Assembly (NCBI RefSeq): GCF_900142375.1
Contig: NZ_FRAR01000010.1
Span: forward strand, 1-64,000
DNA: 64,000 bases
Reading direction: 5' to 3'
Origin: Desulforamulus aeronauticus DSM 10349
GTDB lineage: Bacteria > Bacillota > Desulfotomaculia > Desulfotomaculales > Desulfotomaculaceae
The translations under genes were made by a program, and so were the position numbers. The notes below the pieces were generated by a model. That model had not been told where the DNA came from, did not search any database, and was given only the letters and a program-made list of their open reading frames with translations. This document shows positions 43,346 to 52,573 of the stretch, piece by piece; position 1 is the stretch's first letter, and each line of letters begins with the position of its first letter.

Positions 43346-43631
43346 CCTTTTGCTTACTCTGTTCTAACTGCTTACTGATGTGGTTTTCTGCCAGGCGTAC
43401 CAGTAGCACACTGCCGACAATGCTGGCAAAGGCCAGCACCAGGGCCTGCCAACCTAAGCGACCTAGATCACCAAGCAGCTTATCATTGGCACCCAGTTGG
43501 GCTCCCATGGCCAGTAGCATAATGAACAAGCAAAGGGAGGTAAGCTTGCTAATTTTCTTCGGATTAACAGACATGATATTAAAGTGGCCTACCAGTACCC
43601 CCAAAGCCACTGCTATTAAGACTTTTGTCAT
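43323..43631 (-). CDS. LysO-family (DUF340) lysine exporter, N-terminal half
   Basis: 102 residues: KVLIAVALGVLVGHFNIMSVNPKKISKLTSLCLFIMLLAMGAQLGANDKLLGDLGRLGWQ, the conserved first LysO segment with three membrane helices. The gene is separate from the C-terminal half downstream. I infer a two-subunit exporter, as opposed to the single-chain protein in E. coli. The split cannot be a simple frameshift because both have their own starts and ribosome sites (GTGATTAAAT... upstream here is weak). Confidence 0.75.
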   Translation of the reverse strand: MTKVLIAVALGVLVGHFNIMSVNPKKISKLTSLCLFIMLLAMGAQLGANDKLLGDLGRLGWQALVLAFASIVGSVLLVRLAENHISKQLEQSKQKAKRAIGH

Positions 43632-43727
43632 TTAATCACTTCCTGGAAAAGGATATAAACACTAGTTATTACTTTAGCACGTCCACTAAAAAAGGGTCAA
43701 TAACCAACAGATATGGAGGAATGAAAA

Positions 43728-44150
43728 ATGGTTCAACCAGTCAGTGATGACCAAATGAAGCAACTACTACTAGAATGTAAGACCATTGCTGTGGTAGGTC
43801 TATCGGACAAACCCCACCGGGACAGTTTTAAAGTGGCGGAGTATATGCAAAATCAGGGCTATCGCATTATCCCCGTGCATCCCCGGGTATCCGAAGTATT
43901 GGGAGAACCCGCCTACAAAACCCTGGCGGATATTCCGGATCAAATTGATTTGGTCAACGTTTTCCGCAAAAGTGAAGAAACTCCGGCTGTGGTGGAGCAG
44001 GCCATCCCCCTCAAACCCCGGGCAATTTGGCTGCAATTGGGCATAGCAAATGATGAAGCGGCTGCCATCGCCAAAGCTGCTGATATGGACTTTGTACAGG
44101 ACCGCTGCATCAAAGTAGAACACGCTCGGCTTTTTGGCAATGGAAAGTAG
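43728..44150 (+). CDS. CoA-binding domain protein (YccU-like)
   Basis: 140 residues, a single Rossmann-type CoA-binding domain: TIAVVGLSDKPHRDSFKVAEYMQNQGYRIIPVHP and PLKPRAIWLQLGIANDEAAAIAKAADMDFVQDRC. YccU/CoA-binding proteins are widely found but their role is not settled. The 3' end overlaps nth by 11 bases. Confidence 0.85.
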   Translation: MVQPVSDDQMKQLLLECKTIAVVGLSDKPHRDSFKVAEYMQNQGYRIIPVHPRVSEVLGEPAYKTLADIPDQIDLVNVFRKSEETPAVVEQAIPLKPRAIWLQLGIANDEAAAIAKAADMDFVQDRCIKVEHARLFGNGK

Positions 44151-44775
44151 AGTAGAACAAATTTTGGCCCGGCTGGCAGAGGCCTATCCCAATGCCACCA
44201 CAGATTTAAAGTTTTCCACATCCTTCGAATTGCTGGTGGCGGTGGTTTTATCTGCCCAAAGTACCGATGCCCAGGTAAATAGGATTACGGAACGGCTGTT
44301 TCAAAAATTTCGTACCCCGGCGGATTTTGCAGCACTAACCCCGGAAGAATTAGCTGAGCATATCAAAGGCTGTGGTTTGTTTAGAAATAAGAGTAAATTT
44401 ATTGTAGAAACCAGCCGGATCATCGCGGAACAGTTTAACGGAAATGTCCCCGAAAATCGGGAACAATTAGAAAAATTACCTGGTGTGGGTCGAAAGACAG
44501 CTAATGTGGTGTTAGGAGTTGCCTTTGGGCAGCACACTTTCCCCGTGGATACCCATGTCCACCGGCTGGCCCATCGCCTGGGTTTAGCTGCCGGTAAAAC
44601 CCCGGAGCAAACGGAAAGGGAATTATGTGCTTTGATACCGCCTGAGTTGTGGCAAGCTGTCCATCATCAAATTATTCAACACGGCAGAAAGGTCTGCGAT
44701 GCCCGCAAACCCCGCTGTGGTGAATGCACGCTGCAGGCTCTCTGTCCTACAGGTGGTAAAAGGGAGGAAATTTAG
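44140..44775 (+). CDS. nth: Endonuclease III
   Basis: 211 residues. Helix-hairpin-helix LPGVGRKTANVVL at about 112-124 with catalytic Lys, catalytic Asp in FPVDTHVHRLAHRLGL, and the C-terminal [4Fe-4S] Cys pattern C-x6-C-x2-C-x5-C (CDARKPRCGECTLQALCP). It removes oxidised pyrimidines and nicks abasic sites. ATG 44140 is chosen, overlapping the CoA-binding gene by 11 bases; TTG 44134 is an alternative. Its stop overlaps the trmL start. Confidence 0.95.
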   Translation: MESRVEQILARLAEAYPNATTDLKFSTSFELLVAVVLSAQSTDAQVNRITERLFQKFRTPADFAALTPEELAEHIKGCGLFRNKSKFIVETSRIIAEQFNGNVPENREQLEKLPGVGRKTANVVLGVAFGQHTFPVDTHVHRLAHRLGLAAGKTPEQTERELCALIPPELWQAVHHQIIQHGRKVCDARKPRCGECTLQALCPTGGKREEI

Positions 44776-45233
44776 TGCATATTGTTTTAGTGGAGCCAGA
44801 AATCCCTGCCAATACAGGTAATATTTCCAGAACTTGTTCTATAACAGGGGCAAGCTTACATCTCGTGGAGCCCTTGGGATTCTCCACTGACGACCGCTAT
44901 TTAAAGAGAGCTGGTCTGGATTATTGGCATCTGCTGGATTTACACTACCATAAAAATTTTAACGCCCTGAGAGAAAAATTCCCCCAGGGCCGTTTCTGGT
45001 ATTTCACCACCAAAGGTGGCCGTCCGTATCACGAAGTGCAGTTTGGTCAGGATGATTTTCTCGTATTTGGCAAAGAAACCGCCGGTTTACCCAAGGATCT
45101 GTTAGCGGCCAATCCAGAGCAATGTCTACGGATTCCCATGCAGGGGGAGGTTCGCTCCCTTAACTTATCCAACACGGTAGCTATCGCCCTCTACGAAGCC
45201 CTCAGACAACTAAATTTCCCTGGCATGAAGTAA
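44775..45233 (+). CDS. trmL: tRNA (cytidine(34)-2'-O)-methyltransferase TrmL
   Basis: 152 residues of the SPOUT superfamily. N-terminal HIVLVEPEIPANTGNISRTC, motif 2 DDFLVFGKETAGLPKDLL and motif 3 RIPMQGEVRSLNLSNTVAIALYEALRQ match TrmL, which methylates the wobble base of tRNA-Leu. It starts with GTG in TAGTG, overlapping the nth stop. Confidence 0.95.
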   Translation: MHIVLVEPEIPANTGNISRTCSITGASLHLVEPLGFSTDDRYLKRAGLDYWHLLDLHYHKNFNALREKFPQGRFWYFTTKGGRPYHEVQFGQDDFLVFGKETAGLPKDLLAANPEQCLRIPMQGEVRSLNLSNTVAIALYEALRQLNFPGMK

Positions 45234-45272
45234 ATTGGGGATGGTGCACAATGAATTGATGGTGCATCGGGA

Positions 45273-45662
45273 GACACAAGGGGACGGTTCTTTTGTGTCT
45301 TTCCTCTAAGCCTTTCGAACAATGTGGAATGCTGATCAGGTTATCCTGTATATTTGCTGCAGGCTTACTCCATCATTTCTTAAACGACTCAATATTTTGT
45401 TTTGTGCATCCTGGACCATGACCTGTAAACTTCTAGCACCTTACCATTCATTATTTTCTTGGTAATTTTGTATGATCCACTTTCTCTGATTCGGTTGCTT
45501 TTATCATAATACAGGCAACGATCTTCGTTGTTTTCAATAGCTCCGCTGGCCGATTCCCTTACTATAACATGGTAGATTCCTATTTCACCCTTCCCCCTTG
45601 GCTTCCTGGGCACGGTTTCATACGTACCTTCCTTTAAGCACAGAAGAACCGTCCCCTTGTGT
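45273..45662. mobile_element. Relic flanked by inverted repeats, REP-associated transposase-like
   Basis: A 390-base unit bounded by ~22-base inverted repeats: GACACAAGGGGACGGTTCTTTTGTGTC at 45273-45299 (itself a hairpin) and AGAAGAACCGTCCCCTTGTGTTT near 45641-45662. Inside, on the minus strand at 45389-45613, is a 74-residue ORF beginning PRKPRGKGEIGIYHVIVRE, the N terminus of REP-associated tyrosine (Y1) transposases, which then loses similarity. It looks like a decayed or trimmed element rather than a working one. Confidence 0.65.
45389..45613 (-). pseudogene. Truncated REP-associated tyrosine transposase (RAYT) ORF
   Basis: 74 residues. N-terminal MPRKPRGKGEIGIYHVIVRES matches the conserved start of the Y1_Tnp/RAYT proteins (MPRKPR.....GIYHVMxR...), then the sequence departs after residue 25 or so and lacks the HUH and catalytic Tyr. 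Normal length is about 200-250 residues, so this is a remnant. It lies within the inverted-repeat-flanked unit at 45273-45662. Confidence 0.65.
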
Positions 45663-45666
45663 TTTG

Positions 45667-46878
45667 TTAGACTAAGGCTTCTGCCAATCGTTTTTTCACT
45701 TCGTTTAACGGCAGTTCGCTGGCTTTACCTTGTACAATGTCTGGGCTGCCGCCGCCTTTCCCTTTAAGTAGAGGCCAGATGTCGACCGCCAGTGTGTTAA
45801 CGGCAGCGGATACGGCTTGTCCTTTGGCCATGACTACATCATAACTGGGTCCGCAACCACCAGCCAACACTGCCAGTCGACCAGGTTTTTCACACCAGAC
45901 AGCCGCAATCCCCCGCAGCATCTCCATATCTGCTTCAGCAAAGTGTTGAACCAGAACGGATAGACTTCCTATCATAGCAGCACAGCTTTCCTGCTGTTCT
46001 GCCTCCCAGCGATATTTAAGGAGTAAGAGTTCTTTTCGCTCTTTGTGCAATTTTTTAAGCTCTGCTTCTCGTTTTTCCAACCGGCTGAGGGCTTCACTGC
46101 CAGTGGCCCCTATCGCTTGTTCCAGGTTGCGTAGGGTTATTGCTGTTTGCCCCATCCAGCGGATGGTACGAGAGCCGCAGATAAAATGCAGACGTAGATT
46201 ACCCCGCACCTTCTCCGTTTTTACTATCTTCACAGGCCCCACTTCACCGGTGCTCCGAGGGTGCGTGCCACAGCAGGCATTTTCATCAATACCTGGAATA
46301 ATGACTAGCCGAATTTCCTCTTCATCTCCCGGAATCTTTTGTAACAGGCTCTCAGGCAGCTCCTCTCGCCGGTAATTCTCTACTTTGACTGGTAAATTCT
46401 CCATTACGATATGATTAACTTCTTCTTCTACTTCACGCAATAATTCTGGAGCAATATCACGGGTAGTCAGATCGATAGTAACAGTTTCTTCTCCTAAATG
46501 AAAGCCGATGGTCTGCCAACCATGCTTTTGTTCCAGAATAGCGGAAAGAATATGCTGCCCGTGGTGTTGCTGCATATGGTCTCTGCGTCTTGCCACATCT
46601 ACCGCCATGAATACAGTGGTACCAATCTCAGGTGCAGCTGTACCTGCCAACCAGTGAACGATTCCGTCGGCTCTTTCCTCCACATGAAGCACCTCATAGG
46701 AACGACGGGCACACACCAAAGTTCCGCTATCCGCCGGCTGCCCTCCCCCTTCTGGATAAAAGATTGTATTCTCTAGAAAAATGCCGTTTCTCCCGTTTTC
46801 CGAGACACTGCCTGTGACAAGGGACCGATATTGTAATAGATAGGGATCTTGTTGGTAAATCCCTTGCAAGCTACCCAT
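45667..46878 (-). CDS. Alanyl-tRNA editing protein (AlaX type, long form)
   Basis: 403 residues. Stand-alone editing domain of AlaRS: YPEGGGQPADSG near the N terminus, zinc motif MQQHHGQHILSA (HxxxH) and CCGTHPRSTGEVGPVKI, then a C-terminal DHHA1-like domain with a Gly-rich stretch GKGGGSPDIVQGKA. The aminoacylation domain is absent, so it acts in trans on mischarged Ser/Gly-tRNA-Ala. ATG 46878 is chosen with GGAGAGGAG just upstream; an upstream start at 46929 is less likely because it lacks family residues. Confidence 0.9.
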   Translation of the reverse strand: MGSLQGIYQQDPYLLQYRSLVTGSVSENGRNGIFLENTIFYPEGGGQPADSGTLVCARRSYEVLHVEERADGIVHWLAGTAAPEIGTTVFMAVDVARRRDHMQQHHGQHILSAILEQKHGWQTIGFHLGEETVTIDLTTRDIAPELLREVEEEVNHIVMENLPVKVENYRREELPESLLQKIPGDEEEIRLVIIPGIDENACCGTHPRSTGEVGPVKIVKTEKVRGNLRLHFICGSRTIRWMGQTAITLRNLEQAIGATGSEALSRLEKREAELKKLHKERKELLLLKYRWEAEQQESCAAMIGSLSVLVQHFAEADMEMLRGIAAVWCEKPGRLAVLAGGCGPSYDVVMAKGQAVSAAVNTLAVDIWPLLKGKGGGSPDIVQGKASELPLNEVKKRLAEALV

Positions 46879-46957
46879 CTCCTCTCCGAATTGTGAATTA
46901 TCGTACTTATTTCGACAAAAACGCACCAACTCCTTGTTGATAATTTTGACCAGAAAA

Positions 46958-46982
46958 AAACCTAACCGTTGGGGTTAGGTTT
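46958..46982 (-). terminator. Intrinsic terminator
   Basis: Perfect 10-base stem AAACCTAACC / GGTTAGGTTT with short loop, followed on the minus strand by T6. It ends the sugar-nucleotide gene. Confidence 0.88.
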
Positions 46983-47002
46983 AGATAAAAATGTACGTTA
47001 TA

Positions 47003-49471
47003 TTACATTTCACTAATTTTCCTGATCTTGTCTGAATAAAAGTTTGTTAATTCCTCTGCAGCTTCCATAGAAATTCCCTCAGTAAAGATACGGCAAACTG
47101 GCTCCTCTGGGTCCGGCAGCACCAAAGCCCAACCCTCCGGGTGAAAGACCTTTACGCCATCCAGTAATTCCAATTCACCGGAAGGTTCTTCGATAAGTCT
47201 GCGTATAACTCTGCCCTTTGCTTCCCAGGGAACAGCCACTTCTTTTTGCTGCAGATAAAAACTCGGAATTTCAGCCACTAATTGTTCTAGGCTGATGCCC
47301 TCCCTGGTACAGAACTCTAATACTTTAAATAACGTTAGCAGTGCATCAAAGTTCATAAAATGATGTGATACTTCCTGATTATTTTGCAGTTGGTGGTTCA
47401 TAATCTTATCGATAAAATCCTGCTGGGAAGTCTTGGTTCTTATCACCATACCCCGGTATTTATCTGCCAACTCATCAATTGCTCTAGGGGCAGTCACAGG
47501 AACAATTACCGGCCCAGCCTGTTCCTTGAGAATAATCAGAGAAATGAGAGCCGTCAGAATTTCTTCGCTCACCTCGTTACCCTGACTATCTACCAGTATG
47601 AGACGATCCCCGTTAGGATCAATGATAGCACCCGCGGCTTTACCACTCTGTTGAACATTGGCTGACAGTTTATTGATAATTTGCTTATACCACTGCCAAT
47701 CCTTTGGTTCCGTGGTGGATTGCCCGGCTTCCAGGTGCTCTGCAGCAATACCTAAGGAATCCAAGGCCGTGGTCATAAAGGGATCTAAATTCTGCCGATC
47801 ATATACTAATGCCAGGCGGTGTCCGGCTTCTCTAAGCAGCTTGCTATTGATTCCTTGGCATAAATGAGTCAGATATTGCTCTGGGGTATCCGTTACTCTA
47901 CGAACAGGCAAAATATCAGGACTCTCCAAGCGACGAACATCTTCCCTAGCCATGGTATTTTCGATCTTGCGTTCCTGGCTGCGAGAAATATTCCCCCCTT
48001 TTTCGTTGGTGAAAACCAAGTTTATTTTATCTGCCCGTTGGGAGCTGATTCTTATATGAATCCCCCCCTGGCAATGACTTGCTCTCACAGCAAAACGGTG
48101 CATCGGTGTAAAGGCTGCTCCGAAATCCACCACTTCGATACCAGCAGATTGCAAACCACAGGCCAAAGCTTCTTTAATCATACGGGAAGCTGGAAAACGG
48201 TCGCTGGAAAGACCAATTTTTGTTCCTATGGCTAAATTAGTTCCGTAAGCAGAGCCTACCCGGCTGGCAAATTCCGGTGTTATTTCAATATTGGTAAGGC
48301 CGGAAATACCCTCGATACCAAAGAGATTTTTGGCTTTGTTGGTACCCCATACCAAACTGCTCTCCACCAAAGCCCCTAATTCAACAACTTTGCCTGGCCA
48401 CAGCTTCACATCCGGTTTCAAAATGGCCCTTTCTTTAATGATAGAATCACTGCCTACCACTGAGCCTTCATAAATAGCAGCATTAGCCTTCACTTTAACC
48501 TGGCTTCCCAATACCGTACCCCGTATAGCAGCACGGCCTCCCAGGAAAACATTATCCCACAAGACACTTCGCTTAATACTGGCATGTTCTTGAATTAAAC
48601 AACCATTGCCTATGACACTATAGGCATCGATCAGTGCCCCGCTACCCACTCGGCAATTATCCCCAATAAGTGCCGGTCCTTTCATAGATGCATCCGGGTG
48701 AATCACGCTATTATCCCCCACCCAAATACCTGGTACCACCTCTGTGCCCGGAATAGTAACCGCTACTTTACCCGTTAAACAATCCTGATGAGCCTGCACA
48801 TATTGCTGTAAATTGCCGATATCACACCAATATCCAGACAAAGCAACCCCGAATAAAGGCTGTTTTTCCTTCAATAACAGAGGAAATAAATTTTTACTAA
48901 AATCAAACTTCTGGCCCGGCGCAAAGTAATTAAGTACTTCTGGTTCTAAGATGTAGATACCTGTGTTAACAGTATCGCTAAATACTTCGCCCCAACCTGG
49001 TTTTTCTAGAAACTGAGCGATTCGTCCCTCTTTGTCAGTAATGACAACTCCATACTCCAGGGGAATATCCACCGGTGTTAAAACCAAGGTGGCCAGAGCG
49101 CCTTTTTGTCGATGGAATTCCATGGCCTGACTGAGGTCTAAATCTGTAAGAGCGTCCCCACTGATCACCACAAAGGTTTCATCTAAAAAATTCTGCGCAT
49201 TTTTAACACTGCCAGCCGTCCCCAAGGGCACTTCCTCTACGTAATAACGCATATGGACTCCAAAGTCGGAGCCGTTGCCAAAATATCCTTGGATGGCTTC
49301 CGGTAGGTATTGTAGGGTTACCCCTATTTCCTGTACACCGTGTTTTTTTAGGAGTTCTAAAATATGTTCCATCATGGGTCGGTTTGCTACCGGCATCATG
49401 GGTTTAGGCAGACCACAGGTCAACGGGCGTAGTCTTGACCCTTCACCACCGGCCATAATGATTGCTTTCAG
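47003..49471 (-). CDS. Sugar-nucleotidyltransferase / phosphomannomutase-like bifunctional protein, probable CTG start
   Basis: About 822 residues. Nucleotidyltransferase domain (about 1-230: [13 protein letters not shown], then DALTDLD), a left-handed beta-helix region (about 250-370) and an alpha-D-phosphohexomutase-like part (about 380-822). The first in-frame ATG at 49456 would start at MAGGEGSR, but family proteins begin [18 protein letters not shown]. Upstream, CTG 49471 reads L-K-A-I-I-M-A-G-G, preceded by AGGAG, so CTG is the likely start. In the mutase part the usual TASHNP loop is replaced by [11 protein letters not shown], though DPNGDR resembles the metal site, so mutase activity is doubtful. 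It may make a sugar nucleotide for the glucan or envelope genes nearby. Confidence 0.82.
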   Translation of the reverse strand: MKAIIMAGGEGSRLRPLTCGLPKPMMPVANRPMMEHILELLKKHGVQEIGVTLQYLPEAIQGYFGNGSDFGVHMRYYVEEVPLGTAGSVKNAQNFLDETFVVISGDALTDLDLSQAMEFHRQKGALATLVLTPVDIPLEYGVVITDKEGRIAQFLEKPGWGEVFSDTVNTGIYILEPEVLNYFAPGQKFDFSKNLFPLLLKEKQPLFGVALSGYWCDIGNLQQYVQAHQDCLTGKVAVTIPGTEVVPGIWVGDNSVIHPDASMKGPALIGDNCRVGSGALIDAYSVIGNGCLIQEHASIKRSVLWDNVFLGGRAAIRGTVLGSQVKVKANAAIYEGSVVGSDSIIKERAILKPDVKLWPGKVVELGALVESSLVWGTNKAKNLFGIEGISGLTNIEITPEFASRVGSAYGTNLAIGTKIGLSSDRFPASRMIKEALACGLQSAGIEVVDFGAAFTPMHRFAVRASHCQGGIHIRISSQRADKINLVFTNEKGGNISRSQERKIENTMAREDVRRLESPDILPVRRVTDTPEQYLTHLCQGINSKLLREAGHRLALVYDRQNLDPFMTTALDSLGIAAEHLEAGQSTTEPKDWQWYKQIINKLSANVQQSGKAAGAIIDPNGDRLILVDSQGNEVSEEILTALISLIILKEQAGPVIVPVTAPRAIDELADKYRGMVIRTKTSQQDFIDKIMNHQLQNNQEVSHHFMNFDALLTLFKVLEFCTREGISLEQLVAEIPSFYLQQKEVAVPWEAKGRVIRRLIEEPSGELELLDGVKVFHPEGWALVLPDPEEPVCRIFTEGISMEAAEELTNFYSDKIRKISEM

Positions 49472-49515
49472 GTTAATCCACTCCTAACTTAACTAAATAC
49501 ACCTGACTCTTCCTC

Positions 49516-50751
49516 TCAATGTACCCTTACCAATTTACCCATTAGTTTTCCTTTGGCTTGCTGTCTCCAGGGAGCCATCCGGTGGGCATCCACCACTTCC
49601 TGATACACTTGCCGGGTCTTTTGAGCAATGCCGGACCAATGATACTTTTCCACCACTTCCTGATAGGCTCTTTCTTGGATTTTCCGGGCAGACAACGGGT
49701 CCATTAAAATATGTAAAATATTATCGGCCAAAGAGTTAGCATTACCGGTATAAGCCTTCATACCGTTAACTCCATGTTCAACGATTTCACCCAACCCCCC
49801 ATTATCCGATACCACCACCGGGGTTTTCGCTGCCATAGCCTCCAGTGCTACGATACCAAAGGGTTCGTACAGACTGGGAAATACCGCCACATCTGCAAAA
49901 TGATATAAGCTATTACGGGTTTTATCATCGACATAACCCGTAAAGTAGATTCTGTGAGCAACTCCCCTTTGATCTGCTTTTTGTTTTAACTCTCCTTCAA
50001 AGGGCCCGGTACCGGCTATGACAAATTTTGTATTTGGTTGATATTGTAAAATCTTTGGTATGGCATCAATTAATACTTGCACACCTTTTTCCGGCACCAG
50101 CCTTCCCATGTAATAGACAATCTTTTCCATCGGAGCGGCATATTGAAGCCTTTTTACCAGAGACTGGGAATCATATCGAAAGTTTTCCGGATCCACACCA
50201 TTGGGAATCACCCGTAGTTTATCTTCCGGCAATTGGAATATGTGTTTTAGTTGTCCCTGCATATAATAACTGCAGCAAATGACTCGCCAAGACTCGTAAG
50301 TTAACCACCACTCGATGTCACTAATATGACGTTGTATATTGTTATGTAATCCATTGTGCCTCCCCCACTCGGTAGCATGGATGGTCGATAGTAATGGTAA
50401 CTTATAGGTATGTTTTAACACTTTGGCTGCGTAGGTCACCAGCCAATCATGGGCATGTACAATGTCTACTTCTCCCAATTCTTGCAGTAACGGTAAAGCT
50501 CTCTCCAGCATGGCTAGATTTAATTGCATTACCCAGGTTATAAAATCCGCAGAGGATACCCTAAAAGGATTCACTCGATATACATGTACACCGTGGACAT
50601 TTTCGTATTCCGGTGTACCTGCATTACCTCGGGTAATAACATGGATGTCGTCTCCCTGTTGGGCCATCGCCAGGGTCAAGTCATAAACATGCGAAGCAAG
50701 TCCGCCTACACTCGCGGGTGGGTATTCCCAGGAAAAAACAATTACCCTCAA
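49516..50751 (-). CDS. GT4 glycosyltransferase, glycogen-synthase-like
   Basis: 411 residues. N terminus MRVIVFSWEYPPASVGGLASHVYDLTLAMAQQGDDIHVITRG is typical of GT4 glycogen-synthase-like enzymes, and the C-terminal donor part has EPFGIVALEAMAAKTPVVVSDNGGLGEIVEHG. Members use ADP- or UDP-glucose to build alpha-1,4-glucan; the precise acceptor cannot be read. It is adjacent to the sugar-nucleotide gene and a starch-binding module gene, fitting alpha-glucan metabolism. About 45 bases separate it from the previous gene. Confidence 0.85.
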   Translation of the reverse strand: MRVIVFSWEYPPASVGGLASHVYDLTLAMAQQGDDIHVITRGNAGTPEYENVHGVHVYRVNPFRVSSADFITWVMQLNLAMLERALPLLQELGEVDIVHAHDWLVTYAAKVLKHTYKLPLLSTIHATEWGRHNGLHNNIQRHISDIEWWLTYESWRVICCSYYMQGQLKHIFQLPEDKLRVIPNGVDPENFRYDSQSLVKRLQYAAPMEKIVYYMGRLVPEKGVQVLIDAIPKILQYQPNTKFVIAGTGPFEGELKQKADQRGVAHRIYFTGYVDDKTRNSLYHFADVAVFPSLYEPFGIVALEAMAAKTPVVVSDNGGLGEIVEHGVNGMKAYTGNANSLADNILHILMDPLSARKIQERAYQEVVEKYHWSGIAQKTRQVYQEVVDAHRMAPWRQQAKGKLMGKLVRVH

Positions 50752-50863
50752 ACTCTACACACCCTTCTCTATTAATTCGTAGTCTTGGCTAGTATTTACC
50801 AACTTCTTGTTTTTTAGTAGAAAAACTTGGCCTTACTAAAAGGTGTATAGTACACTAAAAAAA

Positions 50864-50885
50864 CCCTACCGGCAAGCCAGTAGGG
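50864..50885 (-). terminator. Intrinsic terminator of the CBM25 gene
   Basis: CCCTACCGGC / GCCAGTAGGG stem (one mismatch) with T7 on the minus strand. Confidence 0.85.
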
Positions 50886-50899
50886 AGGGCCCATTAGGG

Positions 50900-51283
50900 T
50901 TAATTCATGGTACCGTTATGAACTTGGAAGGTCCAGTCATGGCCATTATTGTTGTCCCAATTCATGGCATTGTCGTGAAAACAGAAATTGAACTGGGTAT
51001 GGATATCCGGCATAGTCATTGACTTGACAAAACCAAAACCAGTCTTGGCCATGCGCGCATCCTGTACACCATTCCAGTGCTGGTTGTTGCCAAACCCACA
51101 ATGCATATACACTTCCTGTGCACCACTATTGGCTAGCAAACCGTTATAAAAAACAACTACATCCTGCCCGGCAGTAATGGGTGTAGGATCAACAACAACG
51201 CCGCCGGGAAATTGAGCATCGTGCATATCCTTTAAACGATAGGCTCCCAAGACATCTTCCCCAAAATTTGTTCTATTGGACAT
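50900..51283 (-). CDS. Stand-alone CBM25 (starch/glycogen-binding) protein
   Basis: 127 residues starting at ATG 51283 (AAAAGGAGGTG upstream). A 30-residue charged head precedes a carbohydrate-binding module of family 25/53 type: DVVVFYNGLLANSGAQEVYMHCGFGNN, the NWDNNNGHDWTFQVHNG end and intervening FCFHDNAMNWD segment with the aromatic/Asn pattern of starch-binding modules. No signal peptide and no catalytic domain, so it should be a cytoplasmic glucan-binding protein. It sits beside the GT4 synthase gene. An ATG at 51313 is possible but less well placed. Confidence 0.8.
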   Translation of the reverse strand: MSNRTNFGEDVLGAYRLKDMHDAQFPGGVVVDPTPITAGQDVVVFYNGLLANSGAQEVYMHCGFGNNQHWNGVQDARMAKTGFGFVKSMTMPDIHTQFNFCFHDNAMNWDNNNGHDWTFQVHNGTMN

Positions 51284-51358
51284 AAATGCACCTCCTTTTA
51301 GCATTAGGTTCATAATTAGTATCTGAAACTGTACCCTTCTTTATAGGAGGTAAATATT

Positions 51359-51379
51359 ATGACTTTAGCCCATTCGTAG
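51359..51379 (+). other. Six-codon mini-ORF with perfect ribosome site
   Basis: AGGAGG at 51345-51350 precedes ATG 51359 at 8 bases; the frame reads M-T-L-A-H-S then stop TAG. It is followed at 51400-51425 by a terminator. It may be the stub of a lost gene or a leader. Very short, so low confidence. Confidence 0.3.
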
Positions 51380-51399
51380 ACATTTTGTAAATAAAATAC

Positions 51400-51425
51400 A
51401 AAAAGCCACCCAAAGGTGACTTTTT
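51400..51425. terminator. Bidirectional intrinsic terminator
   Basis: AAAAAGCCACC / GGTGACTTTTT stem (one mismatch) with T-runs on both sides. Confidence 0.75.
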
Positions 51426-51559
51426 CTATACTACTCCCTAAGCCATAGGCTTTCGGGACTTTTATCAATACCTAAAAATTTGGCTTACCCAATAGCTAAC
51501 ATTACGAAGGAAAGGGTTCTTATTTAAACCGACAAGCCAACAGCTTATGGTTTGTTTTT

Positions 51560-52561
51560 TTATCTACGTAACTTTTCTATAATCGCCTCGGCCATATCCG
51601 TAGTAGTGGCTTGGCCGCCTAAGTCAAAGGTGAGCTGTTTCCCTTCAGCCAGTACTTCAATCACCGCTGTTTCAATGCGCTTGGCGCTAGCGAACTCACC
51701 TAGATGACGCAGCATCATGACTCCAGACAGGATGAGAGCCAGGGGATTGGCCTGATTAAGACCTGCCAGTTGGGGTGCACTGCCGTGCACAGCCTCGAAC
51801 ACAGCGTAACTCTGACCAATATTGGCCCCGGGAGCCACACCCAAACCACCCACTAAACCCGCACACAAGTCGGAAACAATATCACCATAAAGATTGGGCA
51901 GCACCAATACATCATACTGCTCTGGTTCCTGTACCAGCTTCATGCACATGGCATCTACAATCATTTCTTCATAGATAATCGTGGGGTATTGCTCCGCTAT
52001 CGTCCGAACACTTTCCAAAAACAAGCCATCGGAAAGCTTCATAATATTAGCTTTATGCACCGCCGTCACCTTTTGCCTTCCCTGGCTCCTAGCCGTTTCA
52101 AAGGCAAAACGGGCAATCCGCTCGGAGGCTTCCCGGGTAATAATTTTAATACTCTCCGCAGCATCCTTCCCCACCCGGTGTTCCACTCCGGCATACAAGT
52201 CCTCGGTATTTTCCCGTACCACCAGCAAGTCCACTTCCTGATAACGGCTAAAAACATTGGGGATGTTGCGAGAGGGTCGCAGGTTAGCATAAAGATCCAA
52301 TTCTTGACGCAGCGTTACATTGACACTACGGAACCCTTTCCCGATCGGTGTTGTGATGGGGCCCTTAAGAGCCACTTTATTCCGACGAATAGAGTCCAGT
52401 ACATAGTCTGGCAGGGGTGTCCCGTAGGAGGGTATGAGATCAGCCCCAGCCTCTACTACTTCCCACTGAATGGCTACTCCCGAGGCCTCGATAACTTGCC
52501 TGGCAGCATTGGTAATCTCCGGGCCAATACCATCTCCGGGGATTAGCGTAACAAGATGCAT
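51560..52561 (-). CDS. NAD-dependent isocitrate dehydrogenase-like (IDH/IPMDH family)
   Basis: 333 residues. [27 protein letters not shown] at the N terminus. The substrate loop reads [20 protein letters not shown], in which the S-x-N-x-x-L-R set and LDLYANxRP are typical of NAD-isocitrate dehydrogenase rather than 3-isopropylmalate dehydrogenase. The metal-binding [19 protein letters not shown] follows. ATG 52561 has GGGGGTG upstream; GTG 52570 lies in that site. It is the last of four genes with an aconitase-type pair and a NifV/Re-citrate-synthase-like gene, suggesting citrate to 2-oxoglutarate. Homoisocitrate dehydrogenase is an alternative. Confidence 0.85.
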   Translation of the reverse strand: MHLVTLIPGDGIGPEITNAARQVIEASGVAIQWEVVEAGADLIPSYGTPLPDYVLDSIRRNKVALKGPITTPIGKGFRSVNVTLRQELDLYANLRPSRNIPNVFSRYQEVDLLVVRENTEDLYAGVEHRVGKDAAESIKIITREASERIARFAFETARSQGRQKVTAVHKANIMKLSDGLFLESVRTIAEQYPTIIYEEMIVDAMCMKLVQEPEQYDVLVLPNLYGDIVSDLCAGLVGGLGVAPGANIGQSYAVFEAVHGSAPQLAGLNQANPLALILSGVMMLRHLGEFASAKRIETAVIEVLAEGKQLTFDLGGQATTTDMAEAIIEKLRR

Positions 52562-52573
52562 GGTCCACACCCC

